DNA of 64,000 nt. Source: Microbacterium esteraromaticum (GTDB lineage Bacteria; Actinomycetota; Actinomycetes; Actinomycetales; Microbacteriaceae). A model generated the notes under the pieces. That model searched no databases. It was not told the DNA's origin and saw nothing but the letters and a program-made list of their open reading frames with translations. The stretch spans positions 1,178,001 through 1,242,000 of the forward strand of contig NZ_JAFBBS010000001.1 in assembly GCF_016907315.1 (NCBI RefSeq), given 5' to 3'. Position numbers and translations under genes: made by a program. Position 1 is the first letter of the stretch. Every line of letters starts with the position of its first letter. Of the stretch, positions 24,104 to 32,662 are shown one piece after another.

Positions 24104-25045
24104 CTACGCCTCGGGCTCGCCGTGCAGCAGAGCGCGCAGCCAGTCGCGGGCCTCGACGAACACGCCGTCGGCGTAGCGCTCGGGGTAGTGCACGATCTTG
24201 CGGTCGGCGCGCGGGTACGAGCCCAGGAAGACGACGCGCGGGCTGAACCGGCGGATGCCGAGCAGCGCGTCGGCCATGCGCTCGTCGTACGCGTGCCCGT
24301 CGGCATCCACCACGAAGCGGTACCTGCCCAGCGCGTCGCCGACCGGACGCGACTGCAGCAGCGACAGGTTGATGCCGCGGGTCGAGAACTGCTCGAGCAT
24401 GTCGAGCAGAGCGCCCGGTCGGTCGTCGGGCAGCTCGACGATCAGCGAGGTCTTGTCGGCTCCCGTGGGCTCTGCGGGGGGCGTGGGCTTCGAGACGAGC
24501 ACGAAGCGGGTCACGGCGTTGTCGTTGTCGCCGATCTGCTCGGCCAGCACCTCCACGTCGTGATGCTGCACGATGCCGGGCGCGGCGATCGCCGCCTGCG
24601 CGGGCGACGATCCGTCGAGCACACCGAGAATGGATGCCACGTTGCTCGCCGCGGGAATATGCGCGTGCTTCGGAAGATGCTCGCCCAGCCAGCCGTGGCA
24701 CTGCGCATACGCGACGGGATGCGCGGCGATGACGTCGACATCTTCCAGCTTCGTGCCCGGCTTGCCGACGAGGATGAAGTTCACCTTCACGAGGTACTCG
24801 CCGATGATCCGGAGTCCTGGCAGCGTCGCGAGCGCGTCGAGCGTGGTCGACACCCCGCCTTCGACCGAGTTCTCGATCGCGATCATCGCGGCATGCGACA
24901 CACCCGACAGCACGTCGTCGAGCGCTTCGCCGACGTTGTGCACCGGCCGCCAGTGGTGACCCCTCGCCTCGGGCACCTGCTCGAGGGCGGCTTCGGTGAA
25001 GGTTCCGGCGGGGCCCAGATAGCTGTAGGTGCGGCGTTCGGTCAC
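24104..25045 (-). CDS. pheA: Prephenate dehydratase
   Basis: The 313-residue enzyme converts prephenate to phenylpyruvate for phenylalanine synthesis. Seen are SYLGPAGTFTEAAL at the N-terminus, IAIENSVEGGVSTTLDAL, the catalytic TRF within DNDNAVTRFVLVSK, and a C-terminal ACT domain (TSLIVELPDDRPGALLDML to about residue 290). The ACT domain binds phenylalanine for feedback control; its ESRP-like motif here reads LLQSRP. The start is GTG 25045, and TAGGCT (minus strand, 25052-25057) six bases upstream marks a leaderless transcript. Confidence 0.96.
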   Translation of the reverse strand: MTERRTYSYLGPAGTFTEAALEQVPEARGHHWRPVHNVGEALDDVLSGVSHAAMIAIENSVEGGVSTTLDALATLPGLRIIGEYLVKVNFILVGKPGTKLEDVDVIAAHPVAYAQCHGWLGEHLPKHAHIPAASNVASILGVLDGSSPAQAAIAAPGIVQHHDVEVLAEQIGDNDNAVTRFVLVSKPTPPAEPTGADKTSLIVELPDDRPGALLDMLEQFSTRGINLSLLQSRPVGDALGRYRFVVDADGHAYDERMADALLGIRRFSPRVVFLGSYPRADRKIVHYPERYADGVFVEARDWLRALLHGEPEA

Positions 25046-25172
25046 CCGGCCAGCCTAGCCCCGGGGTCCGGCCGCCCCTGCGGCTGTTTCCGGATGCCAG
25101 AACGCAGGCCTCCCGAAAGTCCGCAGCCGCCCGGAGGTGCGCCGCAGCACCCGGGCGGGGCAGACTATCACC

Positions 25173-26816
25173 ATGACGAGCCGAGCTGGCCTCCCCGCGG
25201 AGGAAAAGGACCTCATCGATGTCGACGAGCTGATCGCCGCGTACTACGACCGCATCCCCGACCCGTCGGATCCGGGCCAGCGAGTCGCCTTCGGAACGAG
25301 CGGCCACCGCGGTTCGTCCCTCTCGACGAGCTTCAACGAGCAGCACATCGCCGCCACCACGCAGGCCATCGTCGATTACCGCCGCGAGCAGGGCATCACC
25401 GGTCCGCTCTTCCTCGGCCGCGACACGCATGCGCTGTCGCTGCCCGCCGAGCGCACGGCGATCGAGGTGCTGATCGGCAACGGGATCGACGTGCGCGTGG
25501 ACTCGCGCGACTCGTGGGTGCCGACGCCCGCGCTGAGCCATGCGATCCTCACCCACAACCGTGGACGGGCATCCGACGACGCGGGTCGCGCCGACGGCAT
25601 CGTCGTGACCCCGAGCCACAACCCTCCTCGGGACGGCGGCTTCAAGTACAACCCGCCGCACGGCGGTCCCGCCGACACCGATGCGACCAGCTGGATCGCC
25701 GACCGCGCCAACGCCCTCATCGAGGCGGGCCTCGAGGGTGTCGAGCGCATCCCGCACGCCGACATCGACGACGACTCGATCGGCGAGTACGACTTCCGCG
25801 ACGCGTATGTGCGCGATCTGCCCACCATCATCGACATCGATGCGATCCGGCGCGCGGGCGTGCGCATCGGCGCCGATCCGATGGGCGGGGCATCGGTCGA
25901 GTACTGGCAGCTCATCAAGGAGATGCACGGCCTCGATCTCACGGTCGTGAACCCCGAGGTCGATCCGACCTGGCGCTTCATGACCCTCGACTGGGATGAG
26001 AAGATCCGCATGGATCCGTCGTCGCCGAGCGCCATGGCATCCCTCGTCGCGAAGCGGGGCGACTACGACGTGCTCACCGGCAACGACGCCGATGCCGACC
26101 GGCACGGCATCGTCACCCCCGACGCGGGGCTGATGAACCCGAACCACTACCTGGCCGTGGCGATCGACTACCTGTTCTCGCATCGCGCGGAGTGGCCCCG
26201 CGACGCCGCGATCGGCAAGACGCTCGTGTCGTCGATGATCATCGACCGCGTCGCGGAGTCGCTCGGCCGCCGCCTGCTCGAGGTGCCTGTGGGCTTCAAG
26301 TGGTTCGTGCCTGGTCTGCTCGACGGCTCGGTCGCGTTCGGCGGCGAAGAATCGGCCGGCGCGTCGTTCCTGCGCAAGGACGGCACCGTCTGGTCCACCG
26401 ACAAGGACGGCCTGCTGCTCTGCCTGCTCGCCGCCGAGATCATCGCCGTCACCGGCAAGACGCCGTCAGAGCGCTACCGCGAGCTCGAGCAGGCCTTCGG
26501 CTCGTCGGCGTACCAGCGGGTGGATGCTCCGGCGACGCCGGAGCAGAAGGCGACGCTGGGCAGGCTGGCTCCGGATGCCGTGAGCGCGACCGACCTGGCG
26601 GGCGAGGCGATCACCGCGAAGCTCTCTCACGCCCCCGGCAACGGTGCCGCGATCGGCGGGCTGAAGGTGCAGACCGAGCACGCCTGGTTCGCGGCTCGTC
26701 CTTCCGGCACCGAGGACGTGTACAAGCTGTACGCGGAGAGCCTCAAGGGCCCCGAGCATCTCGCGCAGGTGCAGGAGGAGGCACGGGCGGTGGTCAGCGC
26801 CGCCCTCGGCGGCTGA
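25173..26816 (+). CDS. pgm: Phosphoglucomutase (alpha-D-glucose phosphate-specific)
   Basis: The 547-residue enzyme interconverts glucose 1- and 6-phosphate. Domain marks in order are AFGTSGHRGSSLSTSFNEQH, the phosphoserine loop VVTPSHNPPRDGGFKYNPP, the magnesium loop GNDADADRHGIV, the sugar-binding FGGEESAGASFLRKDG, and the phosphate-binding RPSGTEDVYKLYAES. ATG 25173 fits the family start (MTSRAGLPAEEKDLIDVDELI). An ACTAT element stands just before it without a ribosome binding site. It is monocistronic with a clear terminator. Confidence 0.97.
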   Translation: MTSRAGLPAEEKDLIDVDELIAAYYDRIPDPSDPGQRVAFGTSGHRGSSLSTSFNEQHIAATTQAIVDYRREQGITGPLFLGRDTHALSLPAERTAIEVLIGNGIDVRVDSRDSWVPTPALSHAILTHNRGRASDDAGRADGIVVTPSHNPPRDGGFKYNPPHGGPADTDATSWIADRANALIEAGLEGVERIPHADIDDDSIGEYDFRDAYVRDLPTIIDIDAIRRAGVRIGADPMGGASVEYWQLIKEMHGLDLTVVNPEVDPTWRFMTLDWDEKIRMDPSSPSAMASLVAKRGDYDVLTGNDADADRHGIVTPDAGLMNPNHYLAVAIDYLFSHRAEWPRDAAIGKTLVSSMIIDRVAESLGRRLLEVPVGFKWFVPGLLDGSVAFGGEESAGASFLRKDGTVWSTDKDGLLLCLLAAEIIAVTGKTPSERYRELEQAFGSSAYQRVDAPATPEQKATLGRLAPDAVSATDLAGEAITAKLSHAPGNGAAIGGLKVQTEHAWFAARPSGTEDVYKLYAESLKGPEHLAQVQEEARAVVSAALGG

Positions 26817-26834
26817 CGCCCTGCCCCCTGACAG

Positions 26835-26871
26835 CGAAGAGCCGTCTCCCGCTCCGGGGGACGGCTCTTCG
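26835..26871 (+). terminator. pgm terminator hairpin
   Basis: CGAAGAGCCGTC (26835-26846) pairs with GACGGCTCTTCG (26860-26871), with additional CCC/GGG pairing inside. It lies 18 bases after the pgm stop and before the convergent lacI-type gene. Confidence 0.85.
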
Positions 26872-26891
26872 CATCGTGGAAGCAGCGGAGG

Positions 26892-27905
26892 TCAGAGACC
26901 GGGCGTGCTCTCGCGCACGACGACCTCGAGCTCGAGCGGAGGCTGCTGCCACTCGGCATCCACGGTCGCCCGGAACGCCTCGAAACCGAGGTCGGCGAGC
27001 GGCACCCGCACGGTCGTCAGGCGGGGCGTCACGTCGCGGCTGACCGGCACGTCGTCGAATCCGCACACGGCGATGTCGTCGCCCACGCTGCGGCCGCCGT
27101 CGCGGATCGCCGTCATGGCTCCCACCGCGACCACATCGCTGAGCGCGAAGACGAGGGTTCCGGCATCCACTCCCTCGGCCAGCGCCGTCGTCATCGATGC
27201 CGCTCCCGACTCGCGTTCGAAGCTGCCGCGGTAGACGCGCTCGATCCGGCCGCCGCTGTCGCCGAACCCGGCGGCGAACCCGGCGAGTCGGTCGTCTGAG
27301 GTGCGCACGCCCTCGTCGGCGCCGATCGCGATCGCCCGGCGATAGCCGAGCGCAGCCATCTCTCGGCCCAGCCGCTCGGCGCCGCCGCGGTTGTCGATGC
27401 GGATGCTGCGGTCGCCGCCCTCGCCGAAGGTCACCGTGCGTCCGCCGAGCGGGGCGAACGCCGCGAGCTCGGCCGTCGTGCGGTCGTCGGCCGTCTCGGC
27501 CCTGGATGCTGCGAGGATGACGCCACGAGGACGCTGGCCGCGCAGCGCCCGCAGGATCTTCGCCTCGCGGTCGGCGTCGCGCTCGGTGATCGCGACGGTG
27601 ACGATGAGCCCTTCGGCATCCGCCCCGCGGGCGACGCCGGCCGCGATCTGGCCGAAGTACGGGTCGGCGATGTCGGCGACCAGCAGAGCGATCACAGCCG
27701 AGGTGCCCCGGGCGGTGGCCTGTGCCGACGCGTTGGCGGTGTAGCCGAGCTCGTCGGCCGCCTTCTCGACGCGCTCTCGGAACGACTCGGCGACCTTGCG
27801 CTCTGATCCGTTGAGAACTCGCGACGCGGTCGCCAGCGAGACTCCCGCCGCGCGGGCCACATCGTGCAGCGTGGGCGGTGAGGTGCGCGTGCCGTCAGCG
27901 GTCAT
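26892..27905 (-). CDS. LacI-family regulator of the adjacent DUF993 operon
   Basis: The 337-residue protein has the LacI helix-turn-helix (TLHDVARAAGVSLATASRVLNGSERKVAESFRERV, residues 12-46) and a periplasmic-binding-protein-like sensor domain to the end. It is the last gene in a row of five on the minus strand, but it also has its own leaderless start: TAGGCT (minus strand, 27912-27917), six bases before the ATG. A GGAAAGCGT half-site lies upstream at 27978-27986. The same nine bases occur, inverted, in the palindrome at 32072-32085 before the first gene of the operon. Confidence 0.92.
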   Translation of the reverse strand: MTADGTRTSPPTLHDVARAAGVSLATASRVLNGSERKVAESFRERVEKAADELGYTANASAQATARGTSAVIALLVADIADPYFGQIAAGVARGADAEGLIVTVAITERDADREAKILRALRGQRPRGVILAASRAETADDRTTAELAAFAPLGGRTVTFGEGGDRSIRIDNRGGAERLGREMAALGYRRAIAIGADEGVRTSDDRLAGFAAGFGDSGGRIERVYRGSFERESGAASMTTALAEGVDAGTLVFALSDVVAVGAMTAIRDGGRSVGDDIAVCGFDDVPVSRDVTPRLTTVRVPLADLGFEAFRATVDAEWQQPPLELEVVVRESTPGL

Positions 27906-27944
27906 GAGCAGAGCCTACCGAGCACCGTGCGCCGCCGATTCACC

Positions 27945-28005
27945 GCTCAGGTCGCGATTCGTCCCGGAGAAACGGCGGGAAAGCGTGCCGGATCGCGACC
28001 TGAGC
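27945..28005. repeat. Perfect 14-bp inverted repeat between isomerase and lacI-type genes
   Basis: GCTCAGGTCGCGAT (27945-27958) and ATCGCGACCTGAGC (27992-28005) are exact complements. The 33-base loop holds GGAAAGCGT (27978-27986), a LacI-type half-site. It can serve as terminator for the operon or as part of lacI control. Confidence 0.65.
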
Positions 28006-28017
28006 GAGGCGACGAGG

Positions 28018-28767
28018 TCACCCGCCATCGAGCCAGCGGCGCAGCGTCGCGGCCTCGGATGCGAGCAGCTCGGGGTCATCGTCGGGAACGAACTCGATCA
28101 GCGCATCGCGGGGCGGGGCGGGGTTCGCGGCGGCGGCGGCGAAGAGCGGATGCCAGAGGCTCTTCCTCTCATCGAGCCGGAGGCGCCGGTCGAAGGGCCA
28201 CCAGGAGAAGACGTGCACCGCGCTGACATGCGCGGCGAGCGCGTCGTACTCGGCGAGCGCGACGGCGTCCGGCGCGTCGACGGTGGGCTGCCAGTACGTC
28301 GTGAGCCCTGGCACGTCGGCGATCAGGCGCAGCGCGGCCTGCGGGGTGTCGGCGACCGTGCCGCGGTGGAACTCGAGCGCGAGGGCGATGCTGCGCTCCG
28401 AGGCCTCGGCCGTGGCATCCCGCAGCCGGGAGGCGATCTGCGCGTACTGCCCGGGCGTCGCGTCGGCCGAGTCGACGCGCCCGGCCCAGATGCGCACGCG
28501 GTCGGCACCCAGAGCCGAGGCGCTGTCGAGGATCGGCGTGAGCGGCTCGTCGGCGCCGCTGCGGAAGTACGAGCCGTACGAGCAGACCGCGAGTCCGGCA
28601 TCCGTCGTCACTCGCGCCACCTCGGCGGCGCGATCCGGGTCGCCGGGCGGCACGTGCACGTCGCCGCCCCATTCGATCACCTCGAGACCGGCGTCCGCCG
28701 ACAGCTCGACCACCCTCTCAGGCGCGAGCTGCCGGAACGTGACCGAGCACAGGCCGGGTCTGATCAT
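28018..28767 (-). CDS. Sugar phosphate isomerase/epimerase-like TIM barrel (1)
   Basis: The 249-residue protein is of the xylose isomerase-like TIM-barrel family: MIRPGLCSVTFRQLAPERVVELSADAGLEVIEWGGDVHVPPGD, followed by ALALEFHRGTVADT with metal-binding acids. Histidine and glutamate residues appear near HVSAVHVFSWWPFD and IEFVPDDD at the end. ATG 28767 has GGGAGA in front. A copy of the dispersed TCGAATCGC element ends 12 bases before the start. The substrate is unknown; the operon suggests an inositol-, keto-sugar- or sugar acid-like compound. Confidence 0.85.
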   Translation of the reverse strand: MIRPGLCSVTFRQLAPERVVELSADAGLEVIEWGGDVHVPPGDPDRAAEVARVTTDAGLAVCSYGSYFRSGADEPLTPILDSASALGADRVRIWAGRVDSADATPGQYAQIASRLRDATAEASERSIALALEFHRGTVADTPQAALRLIADVPGLTTYWQPTVDAPDAVALAEYDALAAHVSAVHVFSWWPFDRRLRLDERKSLWHPLFAAAAANPAPPRDALIEFVPDDDPELLASEAATLRRWLDGG

Positions 28768-28778
28768 CGTCGTCTCCC

Positions 28779-28838
28779 GTTCGAATCGCTCACCTTGTCG
28801 GCTTCTCGCCGTCGACGCGACCATTCACGCTACTCGAA
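28779..28838. repeat. Dispersed TCGAATCGC-ended element, copy 2
   Basis: GTTCGAATCGCTCACCTTG at one end and CATTCACGCTACTCGAA at the other. It occupies the whole gap between the two isomerase genes and supplies the TAG stop and last codon (Glu) of the upstream gene. Confidence 0.6.
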
Positions 28839-29735
28839 GGTCCCTGGCGCCGGCAGATGCGGCGACACCGTCGCGGCGAAGGCCGCGGCAGTGCGCGCGA
28901 CGACGGCCTCGGGGGCGTCGGACCAGATGTCGGCGTTGAAGATCTCGACCTCGATGTCACGGTCGTAGCCGGTCTCGACCACCGCCCGGGTGAGTGAGCC
29001 GAAGTCGATGATCCCCTCACCCATGTAGTGCCGCGAGAGCAGCACGTCGGCGGGGAACGGGGTCTTCCAGTCGCACACCTGGTAGGTCGAGATGCGGCCC
29101 TCGCGCCCTGCGCGGGCGATCTGCTCGTGCACCTGCGGGTCCCACCAGATGTGGAAGGTGTCGACCGCCGTGCCGACCACCTCTGGGTCGAAGTCGGCAG
29201 CGATGTCGAGCGCCTGGCCCAGCGTCGACACGACGCATCGGTCGGACCCGAACATCGGGTGCAGCGGTTCGATCGCGAGGGTCACGCCCGCGCTCTCGGC
29301 ATACGGCGCGAGAGTGCCGATGGCATCCCGGACCCTCTCGCGCGCACCCGCGAGGTCGCGCGATCCCTCAGGAAGGCCGCCCGCGACGAGCACGAGCACG
29401 GCGGTCGACCCGTCGGCGCCCGCCGCGGCGAGCGCAGCGGTCTCGTCGATCGCGCGGCGATTGTCGTCGAGGGCGGCGTCGCGCTCGGCACCGGCCGGGA
29501 GGGTGAAGAACCCGCCACGGCAGTGGGTCGTGAAGCGCAGGCCCGAGTCGGAGAGCATCTTCGCGGCGGTGTCGAGTCCGACCTCGTTCACCGGCTCGCG
29601 CCAGAGCCCGATGGCCCGGATGCCGGCATCCGTCGTGACCCGCAGCGCGGTCGCGAGGTCGGCGTACTTGATCGTCGCCTGGTTGATCGAGAGGCGCGGG
29701 TCGGGCGCCGGATACGCCGGGTGGGAAGTGCTCAT
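28830..29735 (-). CDS. Sugar phosphate isomerase/epimerase-like TIM barrel (2)
   Basis: The 301-residue TIM-barrel protein (LSINQATIKYADLATALRVTTDAGIRAIGLWREPV at the start) belongs to the same superfamily as the gene behind it. It has likely metal ligands in LAIEPLHPMF, VGTAVDTFHIWWD and YQVCDWKTPF, and a final DIEVEIFNADIWS. It overlaps the DUF993 gene at 29732-29735 (ATGA). The last three residues and stop lie inside the dispersed repeat. Two distinct isomerases in one operon suggest successive rearrangements of one sugar. Confidence 0.87.
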   Translation of the reverse strand: MSTSHPAYPAPDPRLSINQATIKYADLATALRVTTDAGIRAIGLWREPVNEVGLDTAAKMLSDSGLRFTTHCRGGFFTLPAGAERDAALDDNRRAIDETAALAAAGADGSTAVLVLVAGGLPEGSRDLAGARERVRDAIGTLAPYAESAGVTLAIEPLHPMFGSDRCVVSTLGQALDIAADFDPEVVGTAVDTFHIWWDPQVHEQIARAGREGRISTYQVCDWKTPFPADVLLSRHYMGEGIIDFGSLTRAVVETGYDRDIEVEIFNADIWSDAPEAVVARTAAAFAATVSPHLPAPGTFE

Positions 29736-30892
29736 GCGGCGATCCCGTTCAGCTTCAGCATCCCGTGCCAGCGCTCGCGAGCGAGCCCGGGATTCTCCAG
29801 GGCGAGCGACGCGTTCGCGAGCTCGACGATGCGCGACAGGTGCGGCAGGCTGCGCGCCGAGTGCAGACCTCCGACCATCTGGAACGCGGGCTGATGACCG
29901 TTCAGCCACGACAGGAACGCGACACCCGTCTTGTAATAGAAGGTCGGAGCGGCGAACACCTGCCTGCTGAGCTCTTCAGTCGGCCCCAGGATGCGGCGGT
30001 AGGCGTCTCGGTCGCCGGCATCCAGCGCCTGGATCGCGGCCGACGCGACTGGGGTGATGGCGGCGAACGCGCCCAGCAGTGCGTCGGAGTGCCCGCTGTC
30101 GGATTCGTCGATGAGCCCGACGTAGTTGAAGTCGTCGCCGGTGAACATGCGCACGCCCTGAGGAAGCCGCGAGCGCACCGAGATCTCGCTCTCGGCGTTC
30201 AGCAGGCTCATCTTCACGCCTGCGATCTTCGACGGGTCGTCCTGGACGATGTCGAGCAGCACCTCCGACGCGGCCTGCCACTCGGTCGACCCGAAGTAGC
30301 CCTCGAGCTCGGGGTCGAATGCGGTTCCGAGCCAGTGCAGCACGACCGGACCGGTCGCCCTCGACAGCACGGCACGGTAGACGCGGCGGTAGTCGTCGGC
30401 CGAGGTGGCGACGCGGGCGAGGTGACGCGAGGCCATCAGCACCGGCCCCGCCCCCTGCTCCTCGGTGAACTCGAGCTGCGACACGTACGCGTCGATGACC
30501 TGCTCGAGCGAGATGTGCGTCTCGGCGACGTGGTCGGTGTTGACCCCGACGACGACCGATCCGCCCTCCTCGCGCGCCACCTCGGCGCTGCGGGCGATCA
30601 GCTCGCGGGTCGCCGCGGCGTCGAGGCCCATGTTGCGCTGAGCGGTGTCCATGGCATCCGCCACCCCCAGCCCCCACGAGTACACGTTGCGGCGGAAGGC
30701 GAGCGTCGCGTCCCAGTCGATGTCGGCCGGCTGTCCGGGGGTGTTGTCGGCGTGCGCCTTCGGCACGACGTGCGCGGCGGCGTAGGCGACCCGCGAGCGC
30801 AGCGGTGAGGTCGGACGACGGTAGCCGCCCGAGTCGTTCAGTGCGGCGTCCGACAGCTCGCCGGATGCCGAGAGGAGGCGAAGCGTCGTCAT
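29732..30892 (-). CDS. DUF993-family protein (aldolase-like TIM barrel)
   Basis: The 386-residue protein matches DUF993, a family annotated loosely as dihydrodipicolinate synthase/aldolase-like. Visible are GGYRRPTSPLRSRVAYAAAHVVP, DWDATLAFRRNVYSWGLGVADAMDTAQRNMG, PVVLHWLGTAFDP, and KIAGVKMSLLNAESE. The last could place a Schiff-base lysine as in class I aldolases (inferred). It overlaps both neighbours by four bases, so it is tightly co-translated with the dehydrogenase and an isomerase. The reaction is not known to me. Confidence 0.85.
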   Translation of the reverse strand: MTTLRLLSASGELSDAALNDSGGYRRPTSPLRSRVAYAAAHVVPKAHADNTPGQPADIDWDATLAFRRNVYSWGLGVADAMDTAQRNMGLDAAATRELIARSAEVAREEGGSVVVGVNTDHVAETHISLEQVIDAYVSQLEFTEEQGAGPVLMASRHLARVATSADDYRRVYRAVLSRATGPVVLHWLGTAFDPELEGYFGSTEWQAASEVLLDIVQDDPSKIAGVKMSLLNAESEISVRSRLPQGVRMFTGDDFNYVGLIDESDSGHSDALLGAFAAITPVASAAIQALDAGDRDAYRRILGPTEELSRQVFAAPTFYYKTGVAFLSWLNGHQPAFQMVGGLHSARSLPHLSRIVELANASLALENPGLARERWHGMLKLNGIAA

Positions 30893-32043
30893 CAGAGCGA
30901 CAGCTTCTCGATGGCGACCTTGCGGCCCTCGGCGCTCGAGGTGAGGCCGGCCTCGGCGAACTGCACGCCGCGTGCGCCGGCGAGCAGGTCGAACGCGTAG
31001 TCGGTGCCGAGCACGTACGACTCCAGGTACTCCTCCCACTGCTGGCGGAACCCGTTGAGGAAGACGTCGTTCGTGGGCACGTTCTGCCAGTCGGCGTCGT
31101 AGTCGTGCGTGTCTTCGAGGTCGGGGTTCCAGACCGGCTTCGGGGTGGCGTTGCGCGGCTGGATCTTGCAGCCGAAGAGACCCACGACCGCCGAGCCGTG
31201 CGTGCCGTCGACCTGGAACTCGACGAGCTCGTCGCGGTTCACTCGAACCGTCCACGAGGAGTTGATCTCGGCGATCACGCCGCCCTCGAGCTCGAAGATG
31301 CCGTACGCCGCGTCTTCAGCGGTCGCGGTGTAGTGCTCGCCCTTCTCGTCCCAGCGGTCGGCGATGTGCACGGCGGCCTGGGCGTAGACGCTCTTGACCT
31401 CGCCGAAGAGGTTCTCGAGCACGTAGTTCCAGTGCGGGAACATGTCGCTGATGATGCCGCCGCCGTCTTCGGTGCGGTAGTTCCAGCTCGGGCGCTGCGC
31501 CGGCTGCCAGTCGCCCTCGAACACCCAGTAGCCGAACTCGCCGCGCACCGAGAGGATGCGCCCGAAGAAGCCGGAGTCGATCAGGCGCTTGAGCTTCTGC
31601 AGGCCGGGGAGGTAGAGCTTGTCGTGCACGACACCGGTCTTGACGCCGGCCGTCCTGGCGAGGCTCGCGAGCTCGAGCGCCTCAGCGAGCGACTCTGCGG
31701 TGGGCTTCTCGGTGTAGATGGCCTTGCCTGCGGCGATGGCCTTGCGGATCGCGGTGGCGCGGGCCTTGGTGACGAGGAAGTCGGCGTAGATCTCCCACTG
31801 CGGGTCGGCGAGCGCGGCGTCGAGGTCGGTCGTGTAGTCGGCGATGTCGTGCGTGGCGGCCAGCTCGGCGAGCTTCTCTTCGCTGCGGCCGACGAGCAGC
31901 GGCTTGACGGTCACCTTCGAGCCGTCGGAGAGCTCGATGCCGCCCTGGTCGCGGATCGCGAGGATCGAGCGCACCAGGTGCTGCCGGTAGCCCATGCGTC
32001 CGGAGACGCCGTTCATGATGATGCCGATCTCGCGAGTCGCCAT
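30892..32043 (-). CDS. Gfo/Idh/MocA-family oxidoreductase
   Basis: The 383-residue NAD(P)-dependent dehydrogenase has an unusual N-terminal nucleotide-binding stretch, IGIIMNGVSGRMGYRQHL, where most relatives have GxGxxG. It then carries the family motif YTEKPTAESLAEALEL, with the EKP lysine, and a C-terminal alpha/beta domain with HIADRWDEKG. It is the first gene of the operon. ATG 32043 is followed upstream by a LacI-type palindrome at 32072-32085. Oxidation of a sugar or cyclitol is the likely first step of the pathway. Confidence 0.9.
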   Translation of the reverse strand: MATREIGIIMNGVSGRMGYRQHLVRSILAIRDQGGIELSDGSKVTVKPLLVGRSEEKLAELAATHDIADYTTDLDAALADPQWEIYADFLVTKARATAIRKAIAAGKAIYTEKPTAESLAEALELASLARTAGVKTGVVHDKLYLPGLQKLKRLIDSGFFGRILSVRGEFGYWVFEGDWQPAQRPSWNYRTEDGGGIISDMFPHWNYVLENLFGEVKSVYAQAAVHIADRWDEKGEHYTATAEDAAYGIFELEGGVIAEINSSWTVRVNRDELVEFQVDGTHGSAVVGLFGCKIQPRNATPKPVWNPDLEDTHDYDADWQNVPTNDVFLNGFRQQWEEYLESYVLGTDYAFDLLAGARGVQFAEAGLTSSAEGRKVAIEKLSL

Positions 32044-32071
32044 GGTGTTCCTGTTCTGTCGGGTCGTCGTC

Positions 32072-32085
32072 GGTAAACGCTTTCC
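32072..32085. promoter_or_regulatory. LacI-type operator before the DUF993 operon
   Basis: GGTAAACGCTTTCC is an imperfect palindrome centred on CG (GG-AA-CG-TT-CC positions match), as in LacI-family operators. It lies 29 bases upstream of the first gene of the operon and is the likely target of the LacI protein at 26892-27905. Confidence 0.65.
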
Positions 32086-32124
32086 GTGAGTGTACCCAGG
32101 ACGCGACGAACGATGCAACCGCGT

Positions 32125-32592
32125 TCAGCGGGCGAGCTCGTGGAGCAGCTGGGCCACGCGGTCGAGGTCGCCTGCCGACCAGCGGCGCAGCTTCTCGCCG
32201 AGCCTGCCCTCATAGGCGGCGCGCGCGGCTGTCACGCGCTCTGTCGCGAGGTCGGTCGCGATCAGGCGTCGCGCCCGCCGGTCGTCTGGGTCGCGGATGC
32301 TGTCGACCAGACCGAGCTCGGTCAGCTGGCGCACCTGGCGGCTGATGGCCGATTTGTCGGTCTGCAGCCGCTCGATCAGCTCGCCGGCGGTCGTCGCATG
32401 CCCGCTGACGATCGAGGCGAGCACCTGATAGCCGAGGGGCTGCAGATCGGGATGCACGGTCGCAGCCGCCTCGCGCCACCCGACGCGGATGCGGGCGAAC
32501 AGCCGGCCGAGCTCCCGCTCGACGCGGTGCACGGCGTCGTCGAGCGCCACCCCGTCGAGGGCGCCGTCGTCGGCGCCGTGTGCATCGCTCAT
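32125..32592 (-). CDS. MarR-family regulator (1)
   Basis: The 155-residue protein has a MarR winged helix: LGYQVLASIVSGHATTAGELIERLQTDKSAISRQVRQLTELGLVDSIRDPDDRRARRLI. It resembles the neighbouring MarR (32663-33112) along its whole length, including an N-terminal helix and the HPDLQPLGYQVL segment, so the pair arose by duplication. TAGGCT (minus strand, 32599-32604) six bases before the ATG gives it its own leaderless promoter. Confidence 0.92.
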   Translation of the reverse strand: MSDAHGADDGALDGVALDDAVHRVERELGRLFARIRVGWREAAATVHPDLQPLGYQVLASIVSGHATTAGELIERLQTDKSAISRQVRQLTELGLVDSIRDPDDRRARRLIATDLATERVTAARAAYEGRLGEKLRRWSAGDLDRVAQLLHELAR

Positions 32593-32662
32593 GCCGTCAG
32601 CCTAACGACGGCGTGGCGCCCAGGGCGCAGCCCTCATACGCAGGCAACACAGGATGCAGGAT

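Noticed and set aside
23640..26183. 847-codon minus-strand frame opposite pgm and across pheA
   Set aside because: It crosses two well-supported genes and the repeat region, and its translation has no recognisable domain.
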